Origin: Thermoleophilaceae bacterium
GTDB taxonomy: Bacteria > Actinomycetota > Thermoleophilia > Solirubrobacterales > Thermoleophilaceae
Direction of reading: 5' to 3'
NCBI GenBank assembly: GCA_013812005.1
Contig: JACCUE010000266.1
Span: forward strand, 1 to 7,174
DNA length: 7,174 bases
The notes beneath the pieces were generated by a model. The model saw only the letters and a list, made by a program, of their open reading frames with translations, ran no database searches and was not told where the DNA came from. Numbering within the stretch: position 1 is the first letter of the stretch; each line of letters starts with the position of its first letter. Positions 1 to 5,626 of the stretch are shown here, piece by piece. Made by a program: the position numbers and the translations under genes.

Positions 1-45
1 CGGCCGCCACGGCCGTGGTCGCTCCCATCACCGGACGGACAGAGA

Positions 46-145
46 AGCCAGGAGCGCAGCCCGATCACCTCGGGAGGAGCGCAGCCGGAACGTCCCGGGA
101 GGAGCGCAGCCGGAACGTCCCGGGAGGAGCGCAGCCGGAACGTCG
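46..145 (+). repeat. period-25 tandem repeat, left array (three near-identical copies plus one degenerate)
   Basis: Copies begin at 71, 96 and 121, exactly 25 bp apart, and share the core GGAGCGCAGCCGGAACGT. The first two are identical over 25 bp; the third differs only at its last base. A diverged copy at 46-70 keeps GGAGCGCAGC but continues with CCGATCA instead of CGGAACGT. There are no spacers, so this is not a CRISPR array. The period is not a multiple of three, which argues against a protein-coding repeat. The same unit recurs in the same orientation at the right edge of the window, about 7 kb away, which points to a dispersed intergenic repeat family. Confidence 0.9.
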
Positions 146-151
146 TTCCGG
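135..151. repeat. perfect 17-bp palindrome at the repeat junction
   Basis: CCGGAACGTCGTTCCGG is an inverted repeat of 8 bp arms around one central base. It is formed where the last period-25 copy (ending CCGGAACGTC) meets the start of the period-26 family (GTTCCGG). As RNA it could form a hairpin of about 7 bp with a 3-nt loop. It lies about 65 nt downstream of the leftward stop codon at 214, so it could act as a transcript end or 3' stabiliser, but there is no U-tract on either strand. It may equally be a protein-binding site or a by-product of how the two repeats joined. Confidence 0.7.
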
Positions 152-199
152 CGAGCACCGCACCGAAGAATCTCCGGCGAGCACCGCACCGAAGAATCT
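148..199 (+). repeat. period-26 tandem repeat, two identical copies
   Basis: Two perfect 26-bp copies occupy 148-173 and 174-199; each contains GAGCACCGCACCGAAGAATC. A further CCGG at 200-203 starts what would be a third copy. The unit is unrelated in sequence to the neighbouring period-25 family, yet the two abut directly. I saw no other copy in this window. The position, 15 to 66 bp past the stop codon of the leftward gene set, makes this the 3' flank of that transcript. Confidence 0.88.
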
Positions 200-213
200 C
201 CGGACTGAAGCTC

Positions 214-543
214 TCAGTCGATCGGGATGTCCTCTACGCGCGGCTCGCGGGGCTTGCGATCCAGGCGTTCGAGGTACCAGTCGATCAGTGAGCGCAGAGT
301 GAGCAGCGCCTCCCGGATGAGCGATGTGAGCCGCTCCTGCAGCTCGGCGGGAGCGGCGCGGCGAACGGCGTCCAGAACGACGAACAGTGCGGAGAAGTCG
401 AGGTTGGCCCGCGGCGGCGGGGGCGGCGGGGCTCCGTAGCGGCTGCTCGGGTCGTCGTCCCCGTCTGGCCCACCCGCGTCCCCGTAGAGATCGCCGTAGG
501 GCGGCAGTGGGTCCTCAGCTTTTTTCGGGCGGGGTGGCTTCAT
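214..543 (-). CDS. small hypothetical protein coupled to the ArsA/Get3-like ATPase (109 aa)
   Basis: I do not recognise a named domain. Residues 1-46 are rich in proline, glycine and aspartate, include a run of six prolines, and are probably disordered. Residues 47-90 look like two amphipathic helices (LDFSALFVVLDAVRRAAP, then ELQERLTSLIREALLTLRSL), followed by IDWYLERL and a charged tail ending VEDIPID. There is no signal peptide or clear membrane segment. The chosen ATG (543-541) overlaps the end of the upstream ATPase gene by 29 bp in a different frame, with no good Shine-Dalgarno sequence, which suggests translational coupling. A GTG at 594 would add 17 Arg/Ser-rich residues and deepen the overlap, so I rejected it. 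From memory, similar short proteins with an IDWYLERL...DIPID end occur in Thermoleophilia, but this is unverified. A partner or regulator of the ATPase is inference. Confidence 0.72.
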   Translation of the reverse strand: MKPPRPKKAEDPLPPYGDLYGDAGGPDGDDDPSSRYGAPPPPPPRANLDFSALFVVLDAVRRAAPAELQERLTSLIREALLTLRSLIDWYLERLDRKPREPRVEDIPID

Positions 544-1723
544 CGCTTGCCCGGGCGAAGTAGACCTCCAGCGCGCCGTCCTCGAAGCGCGCACCGCTGG
601 TGTCGTAGGCCGTCATCGCGGGCGGTAGGATGATAGTGCGCTTCTGCGCGCCGACGCGGACGATCACCTCGAGGCCGATCTTCTTGAGCTCTATCTCGCC
701 GCGTTCGGCGAACGGCAGCACCAGCCTCAGAGTGGCACGCCCGTCCTCGCTGGACAGGCCCTGCGAAAGCTCGCTGTGCAGCACGCCGTGCGCCTCGATG
801 CCGTCGAACAGCTCGTCGCCCAGCCGGTCGAGCATCTCGGCCCCGACCACCTCGCGCGGGTAGAAGGGGGCGGTGAGGATCGGGACGGGCTCGAAGCCCG
901 AGCGCACGAGCTCCATGTGCTCCTGCTGAGCCTCGCGCCAAGCGGCGAAGTAGCCCCTGCCGGCCTCCTCTCCGAAGATCCGGTTGACCACCACGGCGTC
1001 GGTCAGGTACCCGTACAGGTTGAGGTAGGTGAAGGTGCGCATCGCCTCCTTGACCACCATCCGGTCGGGGTTCATCACCAGCCGCACCGAGGTGTGGCGG
1101 CGGTCGCGCAGGATGTCGTTCATCGCCACCAGGTTGCGCGCCAGGCGCTCCACGTCCTCGAAGACGGCTTCGCCGGGCAATGCGAGGTCGGGTATCAGCG
1201 TCCGGGCCAGCGGCCTCGCCGCCGCCACCATGCGGCTCTGAAAGGGAAACACCTTCTCCAGCCACCAGGTGCACACATCGGGAAACGAGAGCAGCCGCAG
1301 GGTCTCGCCGGTGGGCGCGCAGTCGACCACGATCGCGTCGAACTCACCGGAGTCGTGGTGGCGCTTGATCTGCAGAAGCGAGAACAGCTCGTCCATGCCG
1401 GGCGGCACGGTCAGCTCCTCGGCGACGATCGGGTCCACGCCGCGGTCGGCGAGAAGCTCTCCAAGCCAGCCCGACACCGCGTCCCAGTTGTGCTCCATCT
1501 CGGTCTGAGCCTGCACCTCCTGCGCGAACAGGAGCGGTGCCACCTCGGCGGGGGCGGGGCCGAGCTCGGCCTCCAGCGAGTCAGAGAGGCTGTGCGCGGG
1601 ATCCGTGGACAGGATCACGGTGCGCAGGCCGGCGGCCGCGCAGCGCCGAGCGGTCGCGGCCGCCACGCTGGTCTTGCCGACGCCGCCCTTCCCGGTGTAG
1701 AGAATCGTGCGAGGGACGCTCAA
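515..1723 (-). CDS. ArsA/Get3-family ATPase with C-terminal alpha-crystallin-like domain (402 aa)
   Basis: A soluble SIMIBI-class P-loop ATPase. The deviant Walker A GKGGVGKT is at residues 11-18 (signature Lys12), the switch I motif DPAHSLSDS starts at Asp41, and switch II is DCAPTGETLRLL at 134-145. The family-typical stretches KEAMRTFTYLNLYGYLTDAV and VVNRIFGEE follow in the second half. The last 80 or so residues (from about 324, ATLRLVLPFAE through GALEVYF) resemble the ArsA_HSP20 small heat-shock domain, an arrangement known from Get3d proteins of cyanobacteria and plants. I see no CxxC zinc motif typical of eukaryotic Get3. Arsenite export is unlikely: no arsB, arsR or arsD is nearby. 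Handling of hydrophobic or tail-anchored clients is a family-based inference. The start is TTG at 1723, the only start-like codon between the upstream stop (TGA, 1750-1748, same frame) and the P-loop; GGATGG lies 5 nt before it. The gap to the upstream gene is 24 bp, so an operon is likely. Confidence 0.92.
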   Translation of the reverse strand: MSVPRTILYTGKGGVGKTSVAAATARRCAAAGLRTVILSTDPAHSLSDSLEAELGPAPAEVAPLLFAQEVQAQTEMEHNWDAVSGWLGELLADRGVDPIVAEELTVPPGMDELFSLLQIKRHHDSGEFDAIVVDCAPTGETLRLLSFPDVCTWWLEKVFPFQSRMVAAARPLARTLIPDLALPGEAVFEDVERLARNLVAMNDILRDRRHTSVRLVMNPDRMVVKEAMRTFTYLNLYGYLTDAVVVNRIFGEEAGRGYFAAWREAQQEHMELVRSGFEPVPILTAPFYPREVVGAEMLDRLGDELFDGIEAHGVLHSELSQGLSSEDGRATLRLVLPFAERGEIELKKIGLEVIVRVGAQKRTIILPPAMTAYDTSGARFEDGALEVYFARASDEATPPEKS

Positions 1724-1747
1724 GGAACCATCCGGAGGGATATGCCC

Positions 1748-3256
1748 TCAGGGTGAGGGCAGCGACTCGATCTCGCCAGTCTCATAGGTGCGCAGCTCAC
1801 GCCCGGTGCGCAGCTCCTTTGCGGCCAGCCGCACGCCGAAGCTTCCAGTGGCACGCGGCCTGAAGGCAAAGGAGCCCTCGCCCCGCCCGAACGTGGCCAC
1901 CCGGTCGAACACGACCTTCCCACGGCGTCTGACCGTGAGCTGCACCGCCGACAGCTTGGAGAGGGAGAACCGGACCCGGGAGATCTGCCCCTTCGTCGCC
2001 GCGCCGGGGCCGAGGAGCTTCAGCTCGGCCGGCTCGGTGGTGTAGAGCTTGAAGCGCTTGGCGGCGCCGCAATACACGTCGCGCCGCAGGCGGCTGCACA
2101 GGCTCGTGAGGAACTCGCGCAGCAGCTCGTGGTACTCGGCAGTCGACTCCGCGCCGGCAAACGAGTACCGCGACCAGTCGCCGGTGTCCGACAGCGGCAC
2201 CTCCCGGCGGGCCTCGGGCTCGGCGCGGGCATAGAGCGCCCGGGCGGTCCGGTCGCCGGTGAGCTGCGAGTAGTCATAGAGCCCGATCACCGACTGCAGG
2301 AAGGCGTTGAAGATGAACAGCCTGGGGGCGAAGGAGTACTGCAGGTAGTGCACGCCGCCCCCCGGCCCCCTGGTGGCCACCCCGATGGGCGGCGGGGTCT
2401 TGAAAGCGCCGAGCGCGCTGCGCGCGTACCGGCGCCAGCCCGGCTCGCGCAGCAGCTCGGAAGCTCGACCGAAGGCCTGGATCCCGGTGGCCTGAGCCAT
2501 CCCGCTGATCCAGGGCGGCCGCCCGCCGCCGAACTCGAAGTAGTACTCCCAGGTCCGGAAACGACCTCTGCGCGTCGATGTGTTGACCATCTCGCGCAGC
2601 AGCCGGCGCAGCCCCGCGAGCTCACACGGACCTGTGTTCTTCACGCAGGCGCCGTGCATCAGGTTCGCCTTCTTGAAGTTGGTCAGCGGCTGCAGTTGCA
2701 GGCCCTTGCCGGCGTAGTACTCGAACAGCAGCTGGCTGCCGCGGAAGCTCACCAGCCCTCGATCGGCGGGGAAGGGGCTGCGCAGCCAGAACTCGGCGTT
2801 GCGGCGCAGGATGAGGAACAGCGCGGGCATGCGCCCGGGCTTGAGCTGCTTGGACCGGGCGATCTCTTCGAGGGTTGCGAGCACGCTGCCCAGCTCGAGC
2901 TTGCGCGTGCCGCGCAGCCGCCGATGCCGTTTGCGGGCCAGCGAGAGAATGCGGGTGTAGCTGCGGTAGCGCCCGTCCGAGATCTTGTTCTGCCGCCGGG
3001 CCGTGCGCAGGGCCACGAGCACGGCGCGCTGCCCGCGCGAGCGCGCGGAGGCCCCGGCGGTTGGGCGGGCTTTGCGTCCGCCCCGCGGCTCGCGGCCCAG
3101 GTCGGCGCCGGCGCCGGTCGGGGCGAAGGGATCGTTGATCTGGGTCGCGCGCGGGCCCTCCACCACCAGCACGTTGCGGGCCTGGGCGGGGGTGGCCCCC
3201 CAGAGCGCGATGCAGGCGATGAGGCCCGCGGCAAATCGGGCAGTTTGCGGGCACAT
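1748..3256 (-). CDS. secreted D-glucuronyl C5-epimerase-like protein (502 aa)
   Basis: The central and C-terminal parts match the pattern of the D-glucuronyl C5-epimerase C-terminal domain: PPWISGMAQA at about 247-256, LQYSF at 305, NAFLQSVIGLYDYS at 317-330, then GDWSRYSF and EYHELLREFLTSL. This resembles the W..Y...YH...L end of animal heparan-sulfate epimerases, which convert glucuronate to iduronate inside a polymer. The bacterial substrate is unknown. The N-terminus is a Sec signal peptide with an AxA site (probable cut after Ala26). An LIAC sequence at 12-15 resembles a lipobox but sits too early in the hydrophobic stretch. Residues 35-75 are low-complexity, Gly/Arg-rich; about 410-495 looks like an added beta-sandwich. 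Cys pairs at 204/211 and 387/396 could form disulfides. I chose ATG at 3256 over TTG at 3268, because the latter lies inside a -10-like box. It is first in the leftward gene set. Confidence 0.85.
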   Translation of the reverse strand: MCPQTARFAAGLIACIALWGATPAQARNVLVVEGPRATQINDPFAPTGAGADLGREPRGGRKARPTAGASARSRGQRAVLVALRTARRQNKISDGRYRSYTRILSLARKRHRRLRGTRKLELGSVLATLEEIARSKQLKPGRMPALFLILRRNAEFWLRSPFPADRGLVSFRGSQLLFEYYAGKGLQLQPLTNFKKANLMHGACVKNTGPCELAGLRRLLREMVNTSTRRGRFRTWEYYFEFGGGRPPWISGMAQATGIQAFGRASELLREPGWRRYARSALGAFKTPPPIGVATRGPGGGVHYLQYSFAPRLFIFNAFLQSVIGLYDYSQLTGDRTARALYARAEPEARREVPLSDTGDWSRYSFAGAESTAEYHELLREFLTSLCSRLRRDVYCGAAKRFKLYTTEPAELKLLGPGAATKGQISRVRFSLSKLSAVQLTVRRRGKVVFDRVATFGRGEGSFAFRPRATGSFGVRLAAKELRTGRELRTYETGEIESLPSP

Positions 3257-3335
3257 CACCGTCCCCAACCTAGCGGGAGGCCGTAAGTTGCGTGGCGCCG
3301 AGGGTCCACCGCTACTCTGCGGCCCTCGCCGCCGT
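3257..3335. promoter_or_regulatory. divergent promoter region between the epimerase and lipoprotein genes
   Basis: This 79-bp gap must drive both outward-facing genes. Leftward, TAGGTT (3272-3267 on the - strand) is a TAnnnT -10-like box ending 10 nt before ATG 3256 (7 nt before the adjacent GTG at 3259). Rightward, TACTCT at 3313-3318 ends 17 nt before ATG 3336, with TTGCGT at 3288-3293 as a weak -35 candidate at a long 19-bp spacing. Neither gene has a convincing Shine-Dalgarno sequence, so short-leader or leaderless transcripts are likely. No obvious operator palindrome is visible. Confidence 0.45.
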
Positions 3336-4448
3336 ATGCGACCGATCGCCCGCAGACCTCTCGCCGTGCTTCTGGCGCTTGCCTCGGTCGCCGCTTTCGC
3401 CGGTTGCGGCGGGGGGGAGAGCGAAGAGGACGTGGAGGGCCTTCTCGACCGGGCCTTCCGCCAGTCGGTGACGAGCGCCGACGTGAAGGTCGACGCTCAG
3501 CTCGAGGTGCCGGGCCTGCAGGGCCTGGAGCGCCCGGTGCGCGTCGAGGCCTCGGGCGTCTACATCGCCGCCGAGGACACGATCCCCAAGCTCGATATCG
3601 ACCTCAAGTTCGGCTTGCGGGAGACGGGGCAGACCGTGGAATCCGGCTTTCTCTCCACGGGCGACCGCGCGTTCCTGAAGTTCGGGGGAGAGTTCTACGA
3701 GCAGCCCGCGGAGGACATCGCCCGCGCCAATCGAGAGCTGAGCGGCGCCGAGGGCGACGGCGGCCCGGGCCCGCTTGCAGAGCTCGGTGTGGATCCGCGC
3801 GGTTGGGTGATCGAGGCCAAGAGCGAGGGTGGGGACGAGGTGGCCGGCGTCGCGACAGAGCACGTGTCCGCCAAGCTCGACATTCGCAGCCTCTTCGCGG
3901 ATCTGAACAAGCTGGTCGAGCGCTCGGCAAACGCCATCGGCGGTGTCACGCCCGGCACTCCGCAGCCGCTCACCGATCAGCAGCTCGATCAGCTGAACGA
4001 GGTGGTGAAGGACCCCGGCTTCGATGTCTACGTGGGCAAGGAGGACGACGTGATCCGGCGGATCTCGGCCCGCATCGAGGTCGCGGTGCCCGAGGAGGAC
4101 CGGGAACGCTTCAATGGGATCGAGGGCGCCAGCTTGCGGATCTCGATCGAGCTGTCCGATGTGAACGGCGATCAGACCGTGGAGGCCCCGGCAGATGCGC
4201 GGCCGATCGAGGACCTCAGCACCCAGCTCGGAGGTTTCGGCACCCTCGGCGGACAGGGCCTGGGCGGGGATCCGACGCCAGTGCCGGACGAGGACGGAGC
4301 CGCCACTACGCCGGGGGTCACCACTCCCGTGCCCGACGCGCCGCAGCCCGATGCCCTGCAGCTGTACTCCGACTGCCTGGACAACGCATCACCGGAGGAC
4401 ACCGCGGCGATGCAGCGGTGCAACATGCTGCTCCCCAGCCCGCCATGA
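3336..4448 (+). CDS. lipoprotein, LolA/LppX-like appearance, with two-cysteine C-terminal tail (370 aa)
   Basis: The N-terminus MRPIARRPLAVLL...AAFAGC is a lipoprotein signal peptide with a lipobox-like FAGC (Cys24; Phe at -3 is a little unusual), followed by a GGGES tether. Residues 30-295 alternate short beta strands and acidic turns (VKVDAQLEV, DIDLKFGL, RAFLKFGGEFYEQP, VYVGKEDDVIRRISARIEV). This looks like the LppX/LprG or LolA-type half-barrel lipoproteins that bind hydrophobic ligands; the resemblance is by eye only. Residues 298-338 form a Gly/Pro/Thr/Asp linker. The end, about 339-366, is a small helical segment with Cys347 and Cys362 that could form a disulfide-stapled hairpin. The ATG at 3336 is the only start before the signal peptide; no Shine-Dalgarno sequence is visible. 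TerC follows after 23 bp. Confidence 0.8.
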   Translation: MRPIARRPLAVLLALASVAAFAGCGGGESEEDVEGLLDRAFRQSVTSADVKVDAQLEVPGLQGLERPVRVEASGVYIAAEDTIPKLDIDLKFGLRETGQTVESGFLSTGDRAFLKFGGEFYEQPAEDIARANRELSGAEGDGGPGPLAELGVDPRGWVIEAKSEGGDEVAGVATEHVSAKLDIRSLFADLNKLVERSANAIGGVTPGTPQPLTDQQLDQLNEVVKDPGFDVYVGKEDDVIRRISARIEVAVPEEDRERFNGIEGASLRISIELSDVNGDQTVEAPADARPIEDLSTQLGGFGTLGGQGLGGDPTPVPDEDGAATTPGVTTPVPDAPQPDALQLYSDCLDNASPEDTAAMQRCNMLLPSPP

Positions 4449-4456
4449 CCCTCCGA

Positions 4457-4462
4457 TAGCGT
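4457..4462 (+). promoter_or_regulatory. -10-like box of the TerC gene
   Basis: TAGCGT fits TAnnnT and ends 9 nt before ATG 4472, in the 23-bp gap after the lipoprotein stop. A transcript from here would start at or just before the ATG, so it would be nearly leaderless. No -35 match is visible at 17-18 bp spacing, so this is tentative, and the gene may also be read through from the lipoprotein promoter. The gap is too short for a yybP-ykoY manganese riboswitch, which often precedes such genes in other bacteria. Confidence 0.35.
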
Positions 4463-4471
4463 GCAGGGCCG

Positions 4472-5563
4472 ATGGCTCTGGAAGCGATAGCTCCCTGGGC
4501 GGCCCTGGTCGTCGCCCTGTTGGTGTTCCTGTGGCTCGACCTCCACTTTTTCGCGCGGGGGCGAGAGCCCGACTTCCGTGAGGCGGCGATCTGGTCGATC
4601 GGCTGGCTCGTGGTCAGCCTGGCGGTGGCGCTGGTGGTATGGGGCTTCCAGGGCAGCGACGACGCGGTCCTCTACACCACCGTCTACCTGATCGAGCGGT
4701 CCCTTTCGCTTGACAACCTGTTCGTCTTCCTCCTTCTGTTTGCCTACTTCGGGGTGCCGGTGGAACGGCGCGCGCGCCTGCTGTTCTGGGGCATCGTGGC
4801 CGCCCTGGTCCTGCGCGGCGTGTTCATCCTGGCCGGGATCACGCTGATCGAGCAGTTCCACGTGGTCGTCTATCTGCTGGGCGTGGCACTGCTGGTGCTG
4901 GCCTACCGGATCTTCAAGGGGGTCGACGAGAACGTCGACCCCGACAAGAACCTGATGGTGCGCCTGGTGCGGCGTTTCTACCCGGTCACCGACGACTTCC
5001 GCGAGGGGCACTGGTTCTCGAAGGAGCACGGCAAGCGCTACGTGACCCCGCTGTTCCTGTGCCTGGTCGCCGTGGTCTTCGCCGACATCGCCTTCGCGAT
5101 CGACTCGATCCCGGCGGCCTTCGCCATCACCCGCGACCCGTTCCTGATCTGGATGGGCAACGTGTTCGCGCTGCTGGGCCTGCGAGCGCTCTTCGTGCTG
5201 GTGGAGGGGCTGATCTCGCGGTTTCGCTACCTCGACGAGACGATCGCCGTCGTCCTGGGCGTGGTCGGCGTCAAGCTGCTGATAGAGGACGTGGTCAAGA
5301 TCGGCCCGATCGCCAGCCTGGCGATCATCGCGGTGCTCTTCACGATCGGCATCGTCGCGTCGTTGCTTGCCGATCGCCGCGATCCCGACTCGGACGCCAA
5401 GCAGGAGGAGCGCGCGAAGCGCACTCTGTCCTCCGAGGACGACGAGGGGGGCGAGGGCGACGAGGGGGGCGAGGGCGGCCCCGGGGACGGAGACGGGAAC
5501 GGCGGCACGGGCGCGGGCGCCGGCGCCGGGAAGCCGGCGGCCGACCGGGCCGAGAGCTCCTGA
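4472..5563 (+). CDS. TerC-family integral membrane protein, probable metal-ion (Mn) exporter (363 aa)
   Basis: A polytopic inner-membrane protein with about nine hydrophobic segments, near residues 8-27, 40-58, 77-93, 102-122, 129-146, 193-213, 223-246, 257-272 and 279-300. It carries the TerC/Alx hallmarks ERSLSLDNLFVFLLLF (75-90; Glu75, Asp81) and FADIAFAIDSIPAAFAI (203-219; Asp205, Asp211), whose in-membrane acidic residues are thought to handle the metal. E. coli Alx and related TerC proteins are linked to Mn2+ efflux; tellurite resistance is the historical name only, and no other ter genes are present. Residues 301-363 form a cytoplasmic-type tail, first charged, then DEGGEG repeats and Gly/Ala-rich. 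The tail goes beyond the usual end of the family. The ATG at 4472 has no Shine-Dalgarno sequence. The gene converges on the antiporter gene, whose stop lies 63 bp away. Confidence 0.93.
   Translation: MALEAIAPWAALVVALLVFLWLDLHFFARGREPDFREAAIWSIGWLVVSLAVALVVWGFQGSDDAVLYTTVYLIERSLSLDNLFVFLLLFAYFGVPVERRARLLFWGIVAALVLRGVFILAGITLIEQFHVVVYLLGVALLVLAYRIFKGVDENVDPDKNLMVRLVRRFYPVTDDFREGHWFSKEHGKRYVTPLFLCLVAVVFADIAFAIDSIPAAFAITRDPFLIWMGNVFALLGLRALFVLVEGLISRFRYLDETIAVVLGVVGVKLLIEDVVKIGPIASLAIIAVLFTIGIVASLLADRRDPDSDAKQEERAKRTLSSEDDEGGEGDEGGEGGPGDGDGNGGTGAGAGAGKPAADRAESS
5441..5476 (+). repeat. 18-bp tandem duplication inside the TerC tail
   Basis: GACGAGGGGGGCGAGGGC occurs twice in direct succession (5441-5458 and 5459-5476) without mismatch, encoding DEGGEG twice. 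The period of 18 keeps frame. The G runs here and up to about 5495 could form a G-quadruplex in the coding strand and mRNA. Copy-number change between related strains would lengthen or shorten the acidic tail without harming the membrane part. Confidence 0.85.
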
Positions 5564-5626
5564 CGGCGCTTCCCGGGCGCAGCTCGGGAGCCGGCGCGCT
5601 CGCCGTTGCGCGAACGGGCGGCTAGG
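5564..5626. terminator. convergent intergenic region with possible bidirectional hairpins
   Basis: The 63 bp between the two convergent stop codons hold two candidate stems: TCCCG (5571-5575) with CGGGA (5585-5589), loop 9 nt, and CCGTT (5603-5607) with AACGG (5613-5617), loop 5 nt. Both work on either strand. Neither has a U-tract, as is common in very high-GC actinobacteria, so a terminator role rests mostly on location. Confidence 0.35.

Larger units (their letters stand above)
1..213. other. repeat-rich intergenic region, no supported gene
   Basis: This stretch lies beyond the stop codon of the leftward gene set and holds the two tandem-repeat families and the palindrome listed separately. 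Positions 1-45 are unique sequence that could belong to a neighbouring gene outside the window. On the + strand the frame beginning at position 3 stays open and its first codons read AATAVVAPITGRTEKPG with G/C-rich third positions, so it could be the C-terminus of a rightward gene. On the - strand an ATG at 28-26 could begin a leftward gene running off the edge. All three + frames stay open through much of the region because the sequence has few A/T bases, so openness alone proves nothing. Confidence 0.5.

Noticed and set aside
46..199. CRISPR array
   Set aside because: The repeats are directly tandem with no unique spacers, and there are no cas genes.
515..543. dnaX-type -1 frameshift heptamer AAAAAAG
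   Set aside because: The heptamer is present, but the ATPase frame does not read it as A AAA AAG, and a -1 shift does not lead into the small gene; only a +1 shift or transcript slippage would.
515..1723. Arsenic resistance operon
   Set aside because: No arsB, arsC, arsD or arsR is present, and the domain layout with an alpha-crystallin-like end fits Get3d-type ATPases better.
776..1756. Long + strand open frame (326 codons) opposite the ATPase gene
   Set aside because: Its translation is His/Arg/Gln-rich with no recognisable motif, and the opposite strand encodes an unmistakable ArsA/Get3 ATPase. It is open only because of the GC-rich codon pattern.
2129..3286. Long + strand open frame (385 codons) opposite the epimerase gene
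   Set aside because: Low-complexity, Gly/Pro/Ala-rich translation with no domain; the - strand protein has a signal peptide and C5-epimerase motifs.
2985..3335. N-terminal extension of the lipoprotein frame back to 2985
   Set aside because: It would overlap the epimerase gene and bury the signal peptide and lipobox that begin at ATG 3336.
4449..4471. Manganese (yybP-ykoY) riboswitch before TerC
   Set aside because: The gap is only 23 bp, too short for the element, and the preceding sequence codes for the lipoprotein tail.
4172..5029. Minus-strand open frame (285 codons) across the lipoprotein and TerC genes
   Set aside because: It spans two well-supported + strand genes and reads as His/Gln/Asp-rich shadow sequence.
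5403..5412. Extra copy of the GGAGGAGCGC repeat core inside TerC
   Set aside because: Only ten bases match, the rest of the unit is absent, and the codons encode a normal charged stretch (QEERAK).
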